DNA of 64,000 bases from Cryptomeria japonica (Eukaryota; Streptophyta; Pinopsida; Cupressales; Cupressaceae), in contig NC_081410.1 in the NCBI RefSeq assembly GCF_030272615.1, positions 259,363,033 to 259,427,032 on the forward strand, in the 5' to 3' direction. Under the pieces are notes generated by a model that worked only from the letters and a program-made list of their open reading frames with translations, had not been told where the DNA came from and did not search any database. This document shows positions 33,135-44,516 of this stretch, piece after piece. The stretch's first letter is position 1. Each line of letters starts with the position of its first letter. Both the position numbers and the translations under genes were made by a program.

Positions 33135-36100
33135 AGATTATCTCATGGAATGTTATAGGCTTAAATGCTCCTAACAAGAGATGCTTGATTAAGTCTCAGT
33201 TAGACTTGGTTAAGTGGGATCTAGGTTTGTTTCAGGAGACTAAACTTTTGTTGGAGAACTCTGTTTCTATATTTTCTTCTTGGAAAAAGTGGAAGTTTTT
33301 TTCTTGTCCGGTTGCTGGGGCATCGGGAGGCTTGGCTTTGTTATGGAATGATTTTGTAGTTGATGTGAAATTGGTTGCGTCTGAGCCAAATTGGATGTTG
33401 TCATTAGTATCATTCAAAGCTTCTAGTTTTAAAGTTTGGGTGTTTAACATTTATGCTCCCTCAGGTATCTTGGGTAAATACAATCTTTGGCAAGAGCTCA
33501 TTAGGGTGTCATCCCCCCTTAGGAATCATTCTTTTGTCATTTTTGGGGGAGATTTTAATGCTATTTTGGATCTTACTGAAAAATCAGGGGGGGATTTATC
33601 CAAATAAGAAGTCTATGGATGATTTTAATGCATTCATTCTTGACATGTCTCTTTTTGATTGTAAACCTAATAATGGCCTATTCACATGACAAACATGAGG
33701 AAAAATTTCTCTCAAATTGTAGAAAGATTGGACATATTTCTACTCTCATCTAATTGGTTCGATTCAAACATTGAGTTTTTCTCTTCCATTCTTCCCCTGT
33801 CTGGGTCGGATCATTTTCCAGTCTCTCTAACCATTGTAAGGGATAGACCTTCACACAAACTTCCTTTTAAGTTTGAGCCAATGTGGTTTAGGGATCCCTC
33901 TTTTCTTCCCCTCTTGCGATAATGGTGGGGAGAGGCTCCATTCTTTAGAGGTTCTAGAATGTTCCAGTTGGTCAAGAAGATTAGTTTTTTTAAAAATAAT
34001 ATTAGGGGATGGAACTCCCTTCATTTCAAGAATATTTTTGAAGAAAAACAAAGGATTTTAGATATGTTAGAGGTTCTGAATAGGCAAGTCTTGCAACATG
34101 GTTTGGGATCTAAGGTATTGGATGAAATTAGGTCTCTTAGGAGTGAATTAGACGAAATTTTGGCCAGAGAGGAGGTTTTTTGGAGACAAAAGTCTCAGGA
34201 GTTATGACTAGCTGATGGTGATAAGAACACAAAAATTTTCCATGCTACTACTAAAATGAAAAGGGTCAGGAGTAGGATTTCTTGTATTCAGGATAGTCAA
34301 GGGAATATTCTTTCTGAGGATGGGGATATCTCTAAGGAAGCAATTAATTTTTTTAAGAATCTTCTTTCATCTGAGAATATTGATGAATCTAACAATATCT
34401 CGTCTCTCATTCCCTCTCTTGTTTCTCCTGAGGATAATAGAATGTTAATGTCTCCTTTCTCAATAGAAGAGGTTAAGGGGGTTGTTTTTTCTATGAACCC
34501 GAATAAGGCTCCTGGGCCTGATGGTTTTACTCCTTTGTTTTTCCAAAAATGTTGGGATTTTGTGGGTCAGGATGTCCTTTTGGCTTTAGAGGAAGCTAGG
34601 AGAAATAGGTCTATCCTTAAAGAAATGAACACTACCTTAATTGCCATTTTACCTAAGAAGGAGGACCCTAAAACCTTCACAGATTTTCATCCTATAGCTT
34701 TATGTAACACAATTTATAAGATATTTTCCAAAGTACTTGCTATGAGGTTGGCCATTCTTTTACCAAGAATAATCTCCCTTGAGCAAGGAGGTTTTGTTCC
34801 TCAAAGGGAAAATCATGAAGGGGCTATAGTTGCTCATGAGGTCTTACATTTGATCTCTACCTAGAAATACCCTACTATGATCCTTAAGTTAGACATGATG
34901 AAAGCTTATGATAGGGTTGAATGGAATGCATTAAAAATTGTCCTGTTAAGGTTGGGTTTCTCCGTGGCTTGGATAAAATGGATTATGGCTTGTATTTCCT
35001 TGGCAAGATTTTTGGTTCTTATTAATGGGTCCCCTTGTGGTTTCTTCCACTCTTCTATGGGTTTAAGGCAAGGGGACCCACTCTCATCTTTTTTATTTAT
35101 CTTATTAGCTGAAGCTCTGAGTCAGGCAATCGGCTCAGCTCATGAGACTGGTTTATGGAAGGGTATCAAAATTCAGAATTTTGATCAGAGGATTTCCCAT
35201 TACCTTTTTGCTGATGACACCCTCTTATTTGGTTGTGGAACCTCGAAGGAGGCTCAAGTTATTGATCAAGCAATCAGGAATTATGCAGCTTTTTTGGGTC
35301 AGAAGGTCAACAAGGAAAAATCTAAGATTTTTTTCTTAAACACTCACTCCCTGCTCCAGGATAAGCTTCAAAAGTTTTGGGGTTTCCAACTTGGGGATCT
35401 CCCTTGCACTTATCTAGGAGTTCCCTTTTTTGCTAATTTAAGGTTAAGGTTAGTTTTTGGGATAAATTAGTTTCTGGGGTGTCTGAGAAAATCTTGGCAT
35501 TGAATCACAAATGGCTCACTATGGCTAGGAAAATTGTGTTGATTAAGTCTATACTAAATGCGGTGGCAATTTACTCAATGTCAATTCTAAAAGCTCCAAA
35601 GGCTATTATTGTCAGTTTAAAGGATACTCTGAGATCTTTCCTTTGGAATAATAATAGGGATGGGAAATCTAGGATCCCCTTGTTAGCTTGGGATAAGGTT
35701 TGTCTTCCTAAGGAACTTGGGGGGGTTGGAATTCCTAGTTTGGAAAATCAAAATATGGCCTTGGGGGCCAAGTTAGTATGGAAATTGTATGATAATCCAG
35801 CATCCCTTTGGGCTAGAATCATGTTTGCTAAGTATCTTTCTAATGGATCTAGGGAGTCTATTTTTAGGGCCTTGACTCTACCTAAGGGGTCGGCTATTTG
35901 GAATTTCATGGGAAAATGTAGAAGTGTCTTACTGCCGTATCTTTCTTGGGTTGTGCATAAGGGTATGAAAATTAAATTTGGGATGATGCCTAGAATGGTT
36001 ATTGTCCTATGGATTCTATTAGGGATTGGTCTCCCTTGAAATCAATACTTCTGGATAAATGGGGGGTCTATTTAACAGACTACTTTAATGTAGTTCATAA

Positions 36101-37392
36101 TGGACATCTGGCGATGGCTCAATGGAAATCGATTGAGTTTCTTCCTATTAGCCCTAGTCTAAAAGAAGATTTTTATTCTATTCTTAAAGACAGACTTATC
36201 ATTTTGTCTGAGAAGGATGATGAGTTGTTTTGGACTAAGAGTTCATCTGGAAAATACTCAGTGAAAGATGGATACAACTCTCTTATGTGGGCTAAGGATC
36301 TCTCTTCTTGGCCTTACAAATTATTCTGGCATCCAGCATGTCTGTCAAAGGCTGGAGCTTTTGCTTGGCTTGCTGTTCAAGATAGGGTTCTAACTAGGAT
36401 GAGACTAGATAGGATGGATTTATCTGTTGTTTTCCCTTGTGTTTTGTGTAATCAGAAATTGGAATCGTCATCTCATCTTTTCTTTCATTGTGATTTTTCT
36501 CTAGGATGTTGGAATTGGTTTTTTGAGAAGCTAGGACTATCTTTTGTTACTAGTGGGGACCTTCTCTCTCACTTCAGAGCTTGGCCTCTCTTGTTTTCCT
36601 CTTCTTTTTATGCCTGCCTTTGGATTATAGCCCCATCGATTATTGTTTGGAACATATGGTTAGAAAGAAATAATAGGATCTTTAAAAAATCATCCACTTC
36701 ACTTTTTGATATTTTAGTCAAGATAGAGGCTTCTATCTCGGAGGTGGTCTTGTCATATATTCATAAGAATTTAGAAAATTTGACATCTTTTTCCCATTGG
36801 GATGGTATGATCACAAGGACATGGAAATCTCTGTCTAGCATACCTTCTCATGGGTCAGTTGCAAAGGTTATGGCTTTTAAAAATAAGAGAATTGTGGCCA
36901 GTTGGGCTCCTCCTCCTCCGGGTCATTTCAAGCTCCATTTTGATGGTGCTTCTAGGGGGAATCTGGGTATGTCTGGAGTTGGGATGGTCATTTTTTTATC
37001 ATAATGCAGTCCTAATTGTTGCTCAATGTCATGCTCTTGGGTCTCAATCAAACAATTTTGCTGAATGTCAAGCTTTGTCACTTGGGATTGATTTGGCTAT
37101 TTCCCTTGGGATCAAACATCTTTCCATCCAGGGGGATTCAATGGTTGTTATTCAAAGTGTGTTGAATTGCAAAAGTAATTGTTGGCATTTAAAGTACTTA
37201 ATTGATCACATTTTGGAGAAATTATCCTTCTTTGATACTTATGTATTATCTCATTTTTTTCAAGAGATAAATAAACTGGCAGATTTTCTGGCTAATTTGG
37301 CTATTGACTCGGCTACTATTCATAAGAATGTAGCAGTTGGCGACATTCCTCATGTCATCCTCTCTGGGTATATGCCACATCCCAAAGATTAA
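33131..37392 (+). pseudogene. LINE ORF2: endonuclease - reverse transcriptase - zinc finger - RNase H
   Basis: Starts at ATG 33131 inside the ORF1 stop. Endonuclease motifs are present: ISWNVIGLN, LFQETK, GGDFNAI and SGSDHFPVSL. RT includes NPNKAPGPDGFTPLFF, LKLDMMKAYDRVEW, GLRQGDPLSS and the catalytic FADD at 35207-35218. A Cys/His zinc-finger region follows (CVLCN...HLFFHC, about 36435-36492), then RNase H with HFDGASRGN, NFAECQAL, IQGDS and LADFLANL. Frameshifts are seen near 33588 (in a run of seven Gs), 33687, 35450, 35980 and 36990; in-frame stops are TAA 33920, TGA 34205, TAG 34862 and one TAG just after the 35980 shift. All catalytic residues I looked for are retained, so decay is recent relative to loss of the motifs. 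The element would nick target DNA and prime reverse transcription there. Confidence 0.9.
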
Positions 37393-38036
37393 GTCATCTA
37401 TTTTGAGTTATTATCTTCATTTCTTATTGAAGTATATATATTATCCTCTTCTCAGATCATTTTGTATATGTTCGTCATGTGTTGATAGTAGGCTTTTACT
37501 TCTATTTTGCATATGGAGTATTTGTGCATTCCTGTATCTGGCTTAGATGTTAATGTGTGTATTTCTTGAGGGATGGAGAGGTAATTTTCAGGTGGCAAAA
37601 TTTTTTGTTAGTATTTTCATTTCCTACTGAAGTATACATATTATCCTCTCCTCAGTTCAGTTTGTATCTGTCCTTCATCTGTTGATAGGAGGTTTTTATT
37701 ACTATCTACATTTGGAGTATCTATACACTGTTGCATTTGGGTTAGATGTTAATGTGTGTAGTTCTTAAGGATTGGAGAAGAATTTTTCAGGTGGCAACAT
37801 ATGTAAACAGCTTTTTCATGATTTGGATACTCACTCATGAATCAACTTAATTATATGGGCATGATATTAAATTTCATCACCAGTTTCATTTGCTTGAGAT
37901 ATACATGTCATCCTCCTCTTGGTTCAGATTATTTTTACATCACATGTGTAAACCGTCCTATGTTTACATATGGGGTGTTGGTATATTTGTTTTGTGTAGA
38001 AGGATGGGGTGTATATCCCAGGTGCTACGGGTTAAT
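37393..38036 (+). repeat. Diverged tandem repeat after the LINE, about 200-bp period, three copies
   Basis: Copies begin near 37411 and 37611, and a weaker one near 37860. Each holds TATTGAAGTATA(T/C)ATATTATCCTC-type, TTCAGTTTGTAT-type, TGTTGATAG and GGAGTAT blocks, and the first two end TTAGATGTTAATGTGTGTA and TTTCAGGTGGCAA. They may be the LINE 3' untranslated region. Confidence 0.7.
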
Positions 38037-38436
38037 TGGTTTTTTTGTGGCTTATGGAAGTTTGCTCTAATGTTTTCAAATGATTTTCTATTTTTCAAGT
38101 CGGGGAGAGATTTCCTTAAGTTTGGTTTTCCAATATTGATTTGACCTTGTGTCTTGTCAGTAATATCATCATTTATTATGTGTTTTGGTTGTGGAATGTG
38201 TGTTTGGTGCAGTCTTTATCTCCAACCCTTCATTATTTTTTCGCATGCTTTCATCTCCTCAAGCCATCAGCACGTTTTCTAAAGTTTTATTTTTTGATGC
38301 AAATATCATTGTGCTGGCTACCTTGTGCTTATCTGGGTTTGACAGATTTGGCTTACAGATTATTTATTTTTAGATTGATGGTATCCTTACTTGCAGGATA
38401 ATCACTTATGGGTTTTAGTGGAAGGATTTTGCATTC

Positions 38437-39243
38437 ATGCGAATTATTTCAAGCATGCTTCAAATGGATTTTTTCAGTATTTTTATGGGAAATTCAGGAC
38501 ATTTTCTCTTTCAAATACATTTCTCTGTCATTTCCAAAAATCAGTTCCTTGTTTATTTCTGGTTTTCGGTGCTCTTCATTTTGCAAATGCCTTCCTCTTT
38601 GCTTGTTGGAGTTTATAGAGTGGTTTTAGAAGCTCGATCATTGGGGGAAGAAGATGCAATTGAGGAGAATTTTGTTAAACTTGGCAAGGTTTTCAATCTG
38701 TTTACTCCTGCGGTGGACTTTGAGTTTCGCAGGCTTTTGGGATGTCGGTGGTTACAGGTTGGTCATCAAGTTTCTTATGATGAGCTTCTCTCTCATTTTC
38801 TTACTATTTGTTTTGATGTTCTGCTCGATATGGATTTGGTTCACCTCTTGGTATCCACGTTTGTCTTCCCATTAGTGTGCAATTGGGAGTTGGTCTCTCT
38901 TGCATTGGCTAGTTATCGGTTTGATATGGGTTCTTTTTATTATGAGGGTTTTCTTCCTCGCCATGAGATTTTGGCTAATGGTTGGTCTGGTCATTTGCTT
39001 CATCAGTTATGTATGGGATTGATATGTGATTCCTTGGAAAATACTAGAGCCTCTATGGATTTTTTGTTGTACTTGGCTCCTGACCATTATGTGGATAAAG
39101 CATGGGTTGTTTTTCAGGCTTTACATTCATTAATCTCTTTAGGATTTTTATACTCTACTCCTGCTTGCATGGCATTCCCTTTAAGGGTGATTCCACCTCC
39201 GTTCTCTTCTCATGAGCCACTGGATGAGAGCTCTAGTACCTAG
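38437..39243 (+). CDS. Unassigned 268-codon ORF downstream of the LINE
   Basis: From ATG 38437 to TAG 39241-39243. The first 55 codons are hydrophobic (FSVISKNQFLVYFWFSVLFI region); the rest looks more protein-like, with mixed charged and hydrophobic residues (EEDAIEENFVKLGKVFN, then YEGFLPRHEILANGWSG). I recognise no family. The strand is T-rich and A-poor here, which lengthens open frames in all three plus frames by composition alone, so the case for coding is moderate. It could be part of a long LINE 3' region or a remnant of a separate element. Confidence 0.3.
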   Translation: MRIISSMLQMDFFSIFMGNSGHFLFQIHFSVISKNQFLVYFWFSVLFILQMPSSLLVGVYRVVLEARSLGEEDAIEENFVKLGKVFNLFTPAVDFEFRRLLGCRWLQVGHQVSYDELLSHFLTICFDVLLDMDLVHLLVSTFVFPLVCNWELVSLALASYRFDMGSFYYEGFLPRHEILANGWSGHLLHQLCMGLICDSLENTRASMDFLLYLAPDHYVDKAWVVFQALHSLISLGFLYSTPACMAFPLRVIPPPFSSHEPLDESSST

Positions 39244-39607
39244 TTTTTGGACAACTAACATATTTTCTCTTTTGCAGCTGGTAGTATGGTTTTTTGCAGG
39301 AATGAAGGCTACATGGCTTCTTTTTGGTTTGAAATGGTTAGCTATGGTCATGACAAAGAATTTTATCTTATTCATCTACCTTGTGGTTCTTCATGTTCAT
39401 CTCTTCTTCAGTTGGAGCAATTATAGTTTGAAGTTTGTTACCGCGTCATTTATTCTTCATGGCGAGAGTGGGTCATCTTTTCCTTTTTATGTTGGAGTCC
39501 TAGTTCATGCCATATTACCTTGGTTCAAGTCCTTAATGCATCCTCAAATCCTTTTTCTAGTCGTTTAAGTCAAGTTTAGACAATAGATTAAACTCCTTAA
39601 ACACGTC

Positions 39608-39900
39608 GAACTGTTATGAACTGGGTTCAACAGGTTCATTTAGGTTCAATAGGTTCCAAGGTGTTCAAGAAAAAAAATTTCGTACTAACGTTTTCTCTAA
39701 GTATTTTGCAGTGGCTCTTCCAAAAGATTTTTCCTATTCGGTAATATAATGTTTGTGTTGAACTTATTGAACTAAGTTCAAAGGGTTCAAATATGTTCAA
39801 CGTGTTCAACATGGCAAGTGGTCAACAGTTTGACGCGGTGTACATCATGAACTACTTGAACACTCAAGAAGTTGGTTCAAGATGTTCATACAGGTTCAAT
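39608..39900. repeat. Cluster of about 16 GTTCA/TGAAC motifs
   Basis: Within about 290 bp, GTTCA occurs about 16 times counting both strands, often as GGTTCAA or GTTCAAC (for example 39625, 39634, 39644, 39784-39805, 39875, 39893). The spacing is irregular, so it is not a simple tandem array. Confidence 0.8.
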
Positions 39901-40377
39901 GTTGGTGGGTCCCACTGTTTCTAATGTTTTGAGAAGTGCATTTATTGCTAAATACAGAGAGGTAGAACCATATTGTAAAGTGATGTCATTCTTTGGCTTT
40001 TTTTAAATAAGTGAACATTTCGGGAACTGGCAGTTTCTTAAAGTACGCCGCCATGCATTCAATGCATGCGTGTGGGGGTCTAATCTACCAATTTGCTGCG
40101 TTCGGAATGAAATTGCGAAATCATTGCATTTAATGTGTCTGTATCATTACCTTTCTCAATAAGGTATGAAAATCATTTGTGTTTTGCATTTGCTACTTGC
40201 TGCTGGATTTTTGTTTATGTTATCCCTGGATAGGAGTCTTTCTTGTTGCTAGCCGTCATCCGATTATACAACTGTGAAGGTGAGTCTTTCCTTATTTTCT
40301 CCAGTGTTTTCCCCTTGCATTTTCTCTCATACAGAAGGTTTCACTGCAATCAAATTTAGGTTTCTTGTTTTGAAATC
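39901..40377. other. Leader-like stretch before the unassigned long ORF
   Basis: No ORF. Contains a CATGCATTCAATGCATGCG near-palindrome (about 40050) and pyrimidine-rich runs that resemble an untranslated leader or intron (TTTTCTCCAG near 40300). Confidence 0.4.
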
Positions 40378-43300
40378 ATGAAGTCCACCCTGCACTTGTT
40401 TGGAAATGTTTTTAGCTTGGCATCCACAGAAGCCATAGTTAGTGATACTAACCTGAAAGGAGAGAACCTTGAAGATTTGAAAGAAAGGGTGTTCAAGGGT
40501 GTTGATAATTCTTTTTGTATAGAGATTTTGAGTAGTGGACTTTAGAAGCCGTAGCCTTTCCTCTAGCAATTCCTTGTCTAGAGTTGGTTCGGGAGTGTAT
40601 TGCTAGATATGACCTTTTATCTGAAACTATTAAGAGAGATAATGGCGAAACCCTTCTTGCCATTAATCGTGAGGTAATTGCTTCAGTTTTCATGATACCG
40701 GATTACCAGTTTTCTAATTTCTCTCATGCCCAGTCAATCAGTGAGTTCAATGCAGATAGAGCTGGACACAGGAATAATGTGGCGAAGTTCTAGTTGAAGG
40801 TCTCCCAGAGAGGTGGTTCTAGGCTACCTAAAAATCCTAACAAGAACCACATGTTACCACATATCCATGATGTGATGCTTCTATTGCATCAAGCCAGAGG
40901 TTTTGCCGAAGCTTATAGCTTTGATGATTGGATATATTGCTATGTGCAATTAGTTTTGGAAGGAAAACAATATTTGGATTGGGCAGAGTTAATTGTTGAT
41001 TCAATGAGAGAGTAGTTGAGTCTATCCAAGCAGTTTCAACAAAACTTCTTTATGTCCTCGTATCTTTTGTATTGTCTGGCTTGTGTTAAAGAGTTAATAG
41101 GTATACCCAAGAAGCCCACTGAGGAAGATGTTCTAGTGTATGAGTTTTATCCAATGCTGCAAAAACATAATGCCCTACAAGATTTCAGAAGGGTACACAA
41201 TGCATTCCTGGGGATATGTGTCATGAACTGAAGGGTACAAAGGCCAAACAAATTTCAGATGATGCACAGACCTTGATTAAGAAGTTCGGTAGCTTTTACA
41301 TCCAATTCCCATGCTTTTGCTATATACGAGTAGGAGGCTTTGAAGAGGAACCCTTCAAACATCCTCATTTCTGTTTTGATTGTTTTGTTCTAGTAGAAGT
41401 ATGCATGCAGCTGACCTCAGTGATCAAAAAGGCACAGTCGAAAGACAAGTGGGAGGGTCACTTTCCCATACAATTGGGAGTGTTGTCTTGTAATTCAATG
41501 TTTGATGCACTAAGTATAGGAGTAGACCTTAGAAATTTTAATTTCACTCTGTATTCTGAAAGAAAAGGGTTTGACAATAAAGGATTTTCTTGAAGCCTTG
41601 GCTTAATGTCTTATCTTCCCATGCCACAGTTAGAAGATTTCTGGGAAGACTGTTCAGATGAACTTGAAGTCTTCAAAAGAGAAAACATGAGATTGGTGCT
41701 GGAACAGGTTATCTCTTTGCAAATAAGGCTAGATATTAAAGGGCTTGAAGAGGATTATCTTGAACTGTTTGAACCAGGGTATTTAGCCCATGCAGAGACT
41801 GAAATGCCCCCAATTAATTGGGATGAGGAGGAAAATGATGACATACAATTGAGAACCGAATGAGTTCTGGAAAGAACCGTGGCATGGGTGGCCAAAAAGA
41901 AAGCAATGAAGCCAGGCACAAAGTCCCTTTCTGCAAGAAATATATCTTCACCAAAACGTCCTTCTAACAGTGCTCCTGTTCGTGCAGGTAAGGAAATCAA
42001 GTTGGCTCAGCCTAGACGTAGGTCTAGCCCAACTCTGGATTTCAGTACCCCTCGACATACTCGATCACGTAGAGTCACCCAGAGGAAGATGGACCAGGTC
42101 AAGGATATAGGAGTAAAAGATGCCATGCTTGAGGCTCAGATCTTTGAAATTAAAGATTTGGATGGTGAAGTTGCTTGTGCTCTGGACTCCCAAACGATGA
42201 CTATGGCTATGACGCCACCACCAAAAATGATTGAAGGAACTACTCATTCTGCTACGACTCCTAAATGATTAACAACCTCAGTGAACAAGAAAGGAGCTTT
42301 CTTCCTGTGACCATTCCAATTCAGAAGATGGTTGCCAAGTACTCCGAGAAGAATCCAAAGCCAAAGAGGTTCAAGACCATTGCTCACCTGAACAATGATG
42401 AAGAAACTAGTAAATGGAGGGAATTGCCTCTTACAAACTAAAAGATGAGAACAAAGAGGCTGGTTCTAATGATTTTGAAATCACAAAAGTAGAGTTGGGA
42501 AAGATGAGCAGGGAAATAGATAACCATTTTTTCCAAGTGTCAGCGAAGAAAATGCTTACCCGGTCAGAGAAGGAAGGATGGGAGAAAAGAGAACTTAAAA
42601 GACACATAAGTGTTTTGGCTCAGTTCATCGATAGCATCGGTTGCCTTGGAGCAATTCCAATATCCCATGCCACTGAGAATTTTGACCCAACTTCTCTGGA
42701 AAACAAGAAGTTGATGAACCAAGTTCAACGGGCTAAGAGCATCGCTGAAGTGGTTGAGAAGTGGATTGAACAAGTAATCAAAGATGGTGAAAAATACATT
42801 ACCGACTCCCGAAAGTTGTGTGATGAAGTACAGAGCCTGATTTTTGAAATCCAAAACCAGCTTGTACCGTGGGAGAAAGAAGAGCATAAATGGCAAAATA
42901 ACCTGCCTCTGTTTACCAAAATCAAAGAGTATGGGGCTACCAGATTTCTGACAGAACATTCAATTAAGCTAGTAGCTGATGAATGCCAACTTTTTGTGCT
43001 AAAGAAAACTATCATGTGGTGGGTGCTCACCTTTCAGTCGGTAATTACGGATGCAAGAACCTCTGTCTATGAACTCCAGGATTTACAAAGCAGTATAGTC
43101 AAGAATAATAAAGTGGTTAATCCCAATCATGACTGGGAGTTAGGAATCTATAGGTCAAGCACACAGGAAGAAATCAAATCTTTCTGGTTGAACATGGAGA
43201 AGATCAGAGTCAAGAGTAGTTTCACACTGGAGGATATAACCAAGGTGGCTAGGATTGAATCTATGGTTTTCATTGGGAACAACCAACTACCAAAGCACTC

Positions 43301-43448
43301 AGAGAAGATGGTGAAGCACAAGTGGAATAAAGAAGTGGCAAAGGTGAAACTCAATGCAATGAAAGTCCCAAGCCAATCAATGATCCAAGAACTCACAACT
43401 GCTCATGACGCCCGTGAAGACGAAGAAGATGATAATGATGGAATATGA
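40378..43448 (+). pseudogene. Unassigned long ORF, about 1,020 codons, broken
   Basis: ATG 40378 opens a frame that, through frameshifts near 40535, 41212, 42264 and 42405 and stops at 40791, 41013, 41591 and 41861, reads as one continuous protein to TGA 43446-43448. In order it has an N-terminal helical region (GENLEDLKERVFKGVDNSFC), a stretch reminiscent of putative plant transposon proteins (LVRECIARYDL...INREVIASVFMIPD), a Cys/aromatic region (FGSFYIQFPCFCYIRVGGFE), an acidic stretch, a very basic Ser/Arg segment (about 41880-42100, likely nuclear-localising), a long helical Glu/Lys-rich C-terminal half (42414-43440) and an acidic end (EDEEDDND). I cannot name the family; the transposon-protein resemblance is weak. 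No flanking LTRs or terminal inverted repeats were found. Decay pattern and context suggest a repetitive, element-borne gene rather than a host gene. Confidence 0.6.
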
Positions 43449-44516
43449 CATGATGCATCCACTTAGGATTAGTTTCCTTTATTTTTTAAAAACATTTTTC
43501 ATAGTTATGCAAAAACTTCGGGACAACTATCCCAAAATACTTTCTATTAGTTTCATAACTATTTTATCAGGGAGTGGTCAACTTTTCAGGGAGACCTCCT
43601 CCGTTTAGACTATAAATTAAGTAAAACAGATGGTAAAAGGGTTAGATTTTAGAAAATAATTTTGTGAACTTCGACTGAGGTTTTTGTTTTGGTATTTTCT
43701 GTTCTTAATCAAAGGAAGAATTAGATGATTGAGATCTATTATGAAAAAGATTGGCAGATGTATTTTTGTGTCTTTGTTGCATGAGGATATATATGAAATC
43801 TAATCATATTGTTTTTGGGGAGAAGAAAGATCTGTGTATTTTGAATCCGAATAGATAACATGTCTTTGTATATGTTCATCTGATCAAGTAACAGTAATTG
43901 ATCATTTCATTGCAGTATTTCATTATTCCTCTAATGTTCTTTCCTTTGAATGTGTTGTTTATTCTAGAAAAGATTCATGATTGAGTGCAGATTTATTTTC
44001 CTTGAATCTGTTCATCTTTTATAGTTTAGGTGGAAGTATATTGAACTTTGTTTCAGTTGCTGTAGTTACATGTATTGAAAATTAAGGAAATAGCTTTCAT
44101 TGTTTATGAGACATGAGAAAAGTAGCAGCCTTTCATCCAAGAGTGAAAAAGGTGGCCTTATACAGTTTCTGGTTAAAAGCTTCATTCAGATATAAATTAA
44201 AACAAAACACATTTCATGAAAAACCAAGATAGGGAGCTGTACCTATGCAAAAATTCAGAGGGAAGTGATTTGAACAACATTTACCCAACTATTCAGTGAA
44301 TCATTTGTTCTTAGAATAAGGTAACAGAGTTTAAGATTAATCATTTAAAACCAAAGAGCAAATCTGTTCACTGACAAAGTTGTCTTATGGGACTTTTGTA
44401 AAAATTATTAGAAATAGAATGGTGGGGGTTTAATCAGTATATATATTGTAAAGGGTACTATATATGTCTGTTAAGTCTTAATATGGCTACAACCGGCGAT
44501 TTTCTTGCAGGTTCTT
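43449..44516. other. No gene seen; left flank of the LARD-like element
   Basis: AT-rich. A pyrimidine-rich TTTTCTTGCAG lies immediately before the LARD insertion point and looks like a 3' splice site, as does ATTTCATTGCAG near 43905, so this could be old intron sequence. TTCTT (44512-44516) is the putative left target-site copy; its partner is outside the window. Confidence 0.5.

Larger units (their letters stand above)
30843..37392 (+). mobile_element. L1-type plant LINE with RNase H, coding part complete but broken
   Basis: Two reading frames overlap by the four bases ATGA at 33131-33134. ORF1 is a DUF4283-type RNA-binding protein; ORF2 holds APE-type endonuclease, reverse transcriptase, a zinc-finger region and an RNase H domain in that order. 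This is the known layout of plant L1 elements that acquired an RNase H. The true 5' end and the 3' tail were not located. Confidence 0.9.

Noticed and set aside
37837-38629. Several overlapping 60-90-codon plus-strand ORFs in three frames
   Set aside because: The plus strand is T-rich and A-poor, which removes stops in all frames; only the 268-codon ORF was kept, with low confidence.
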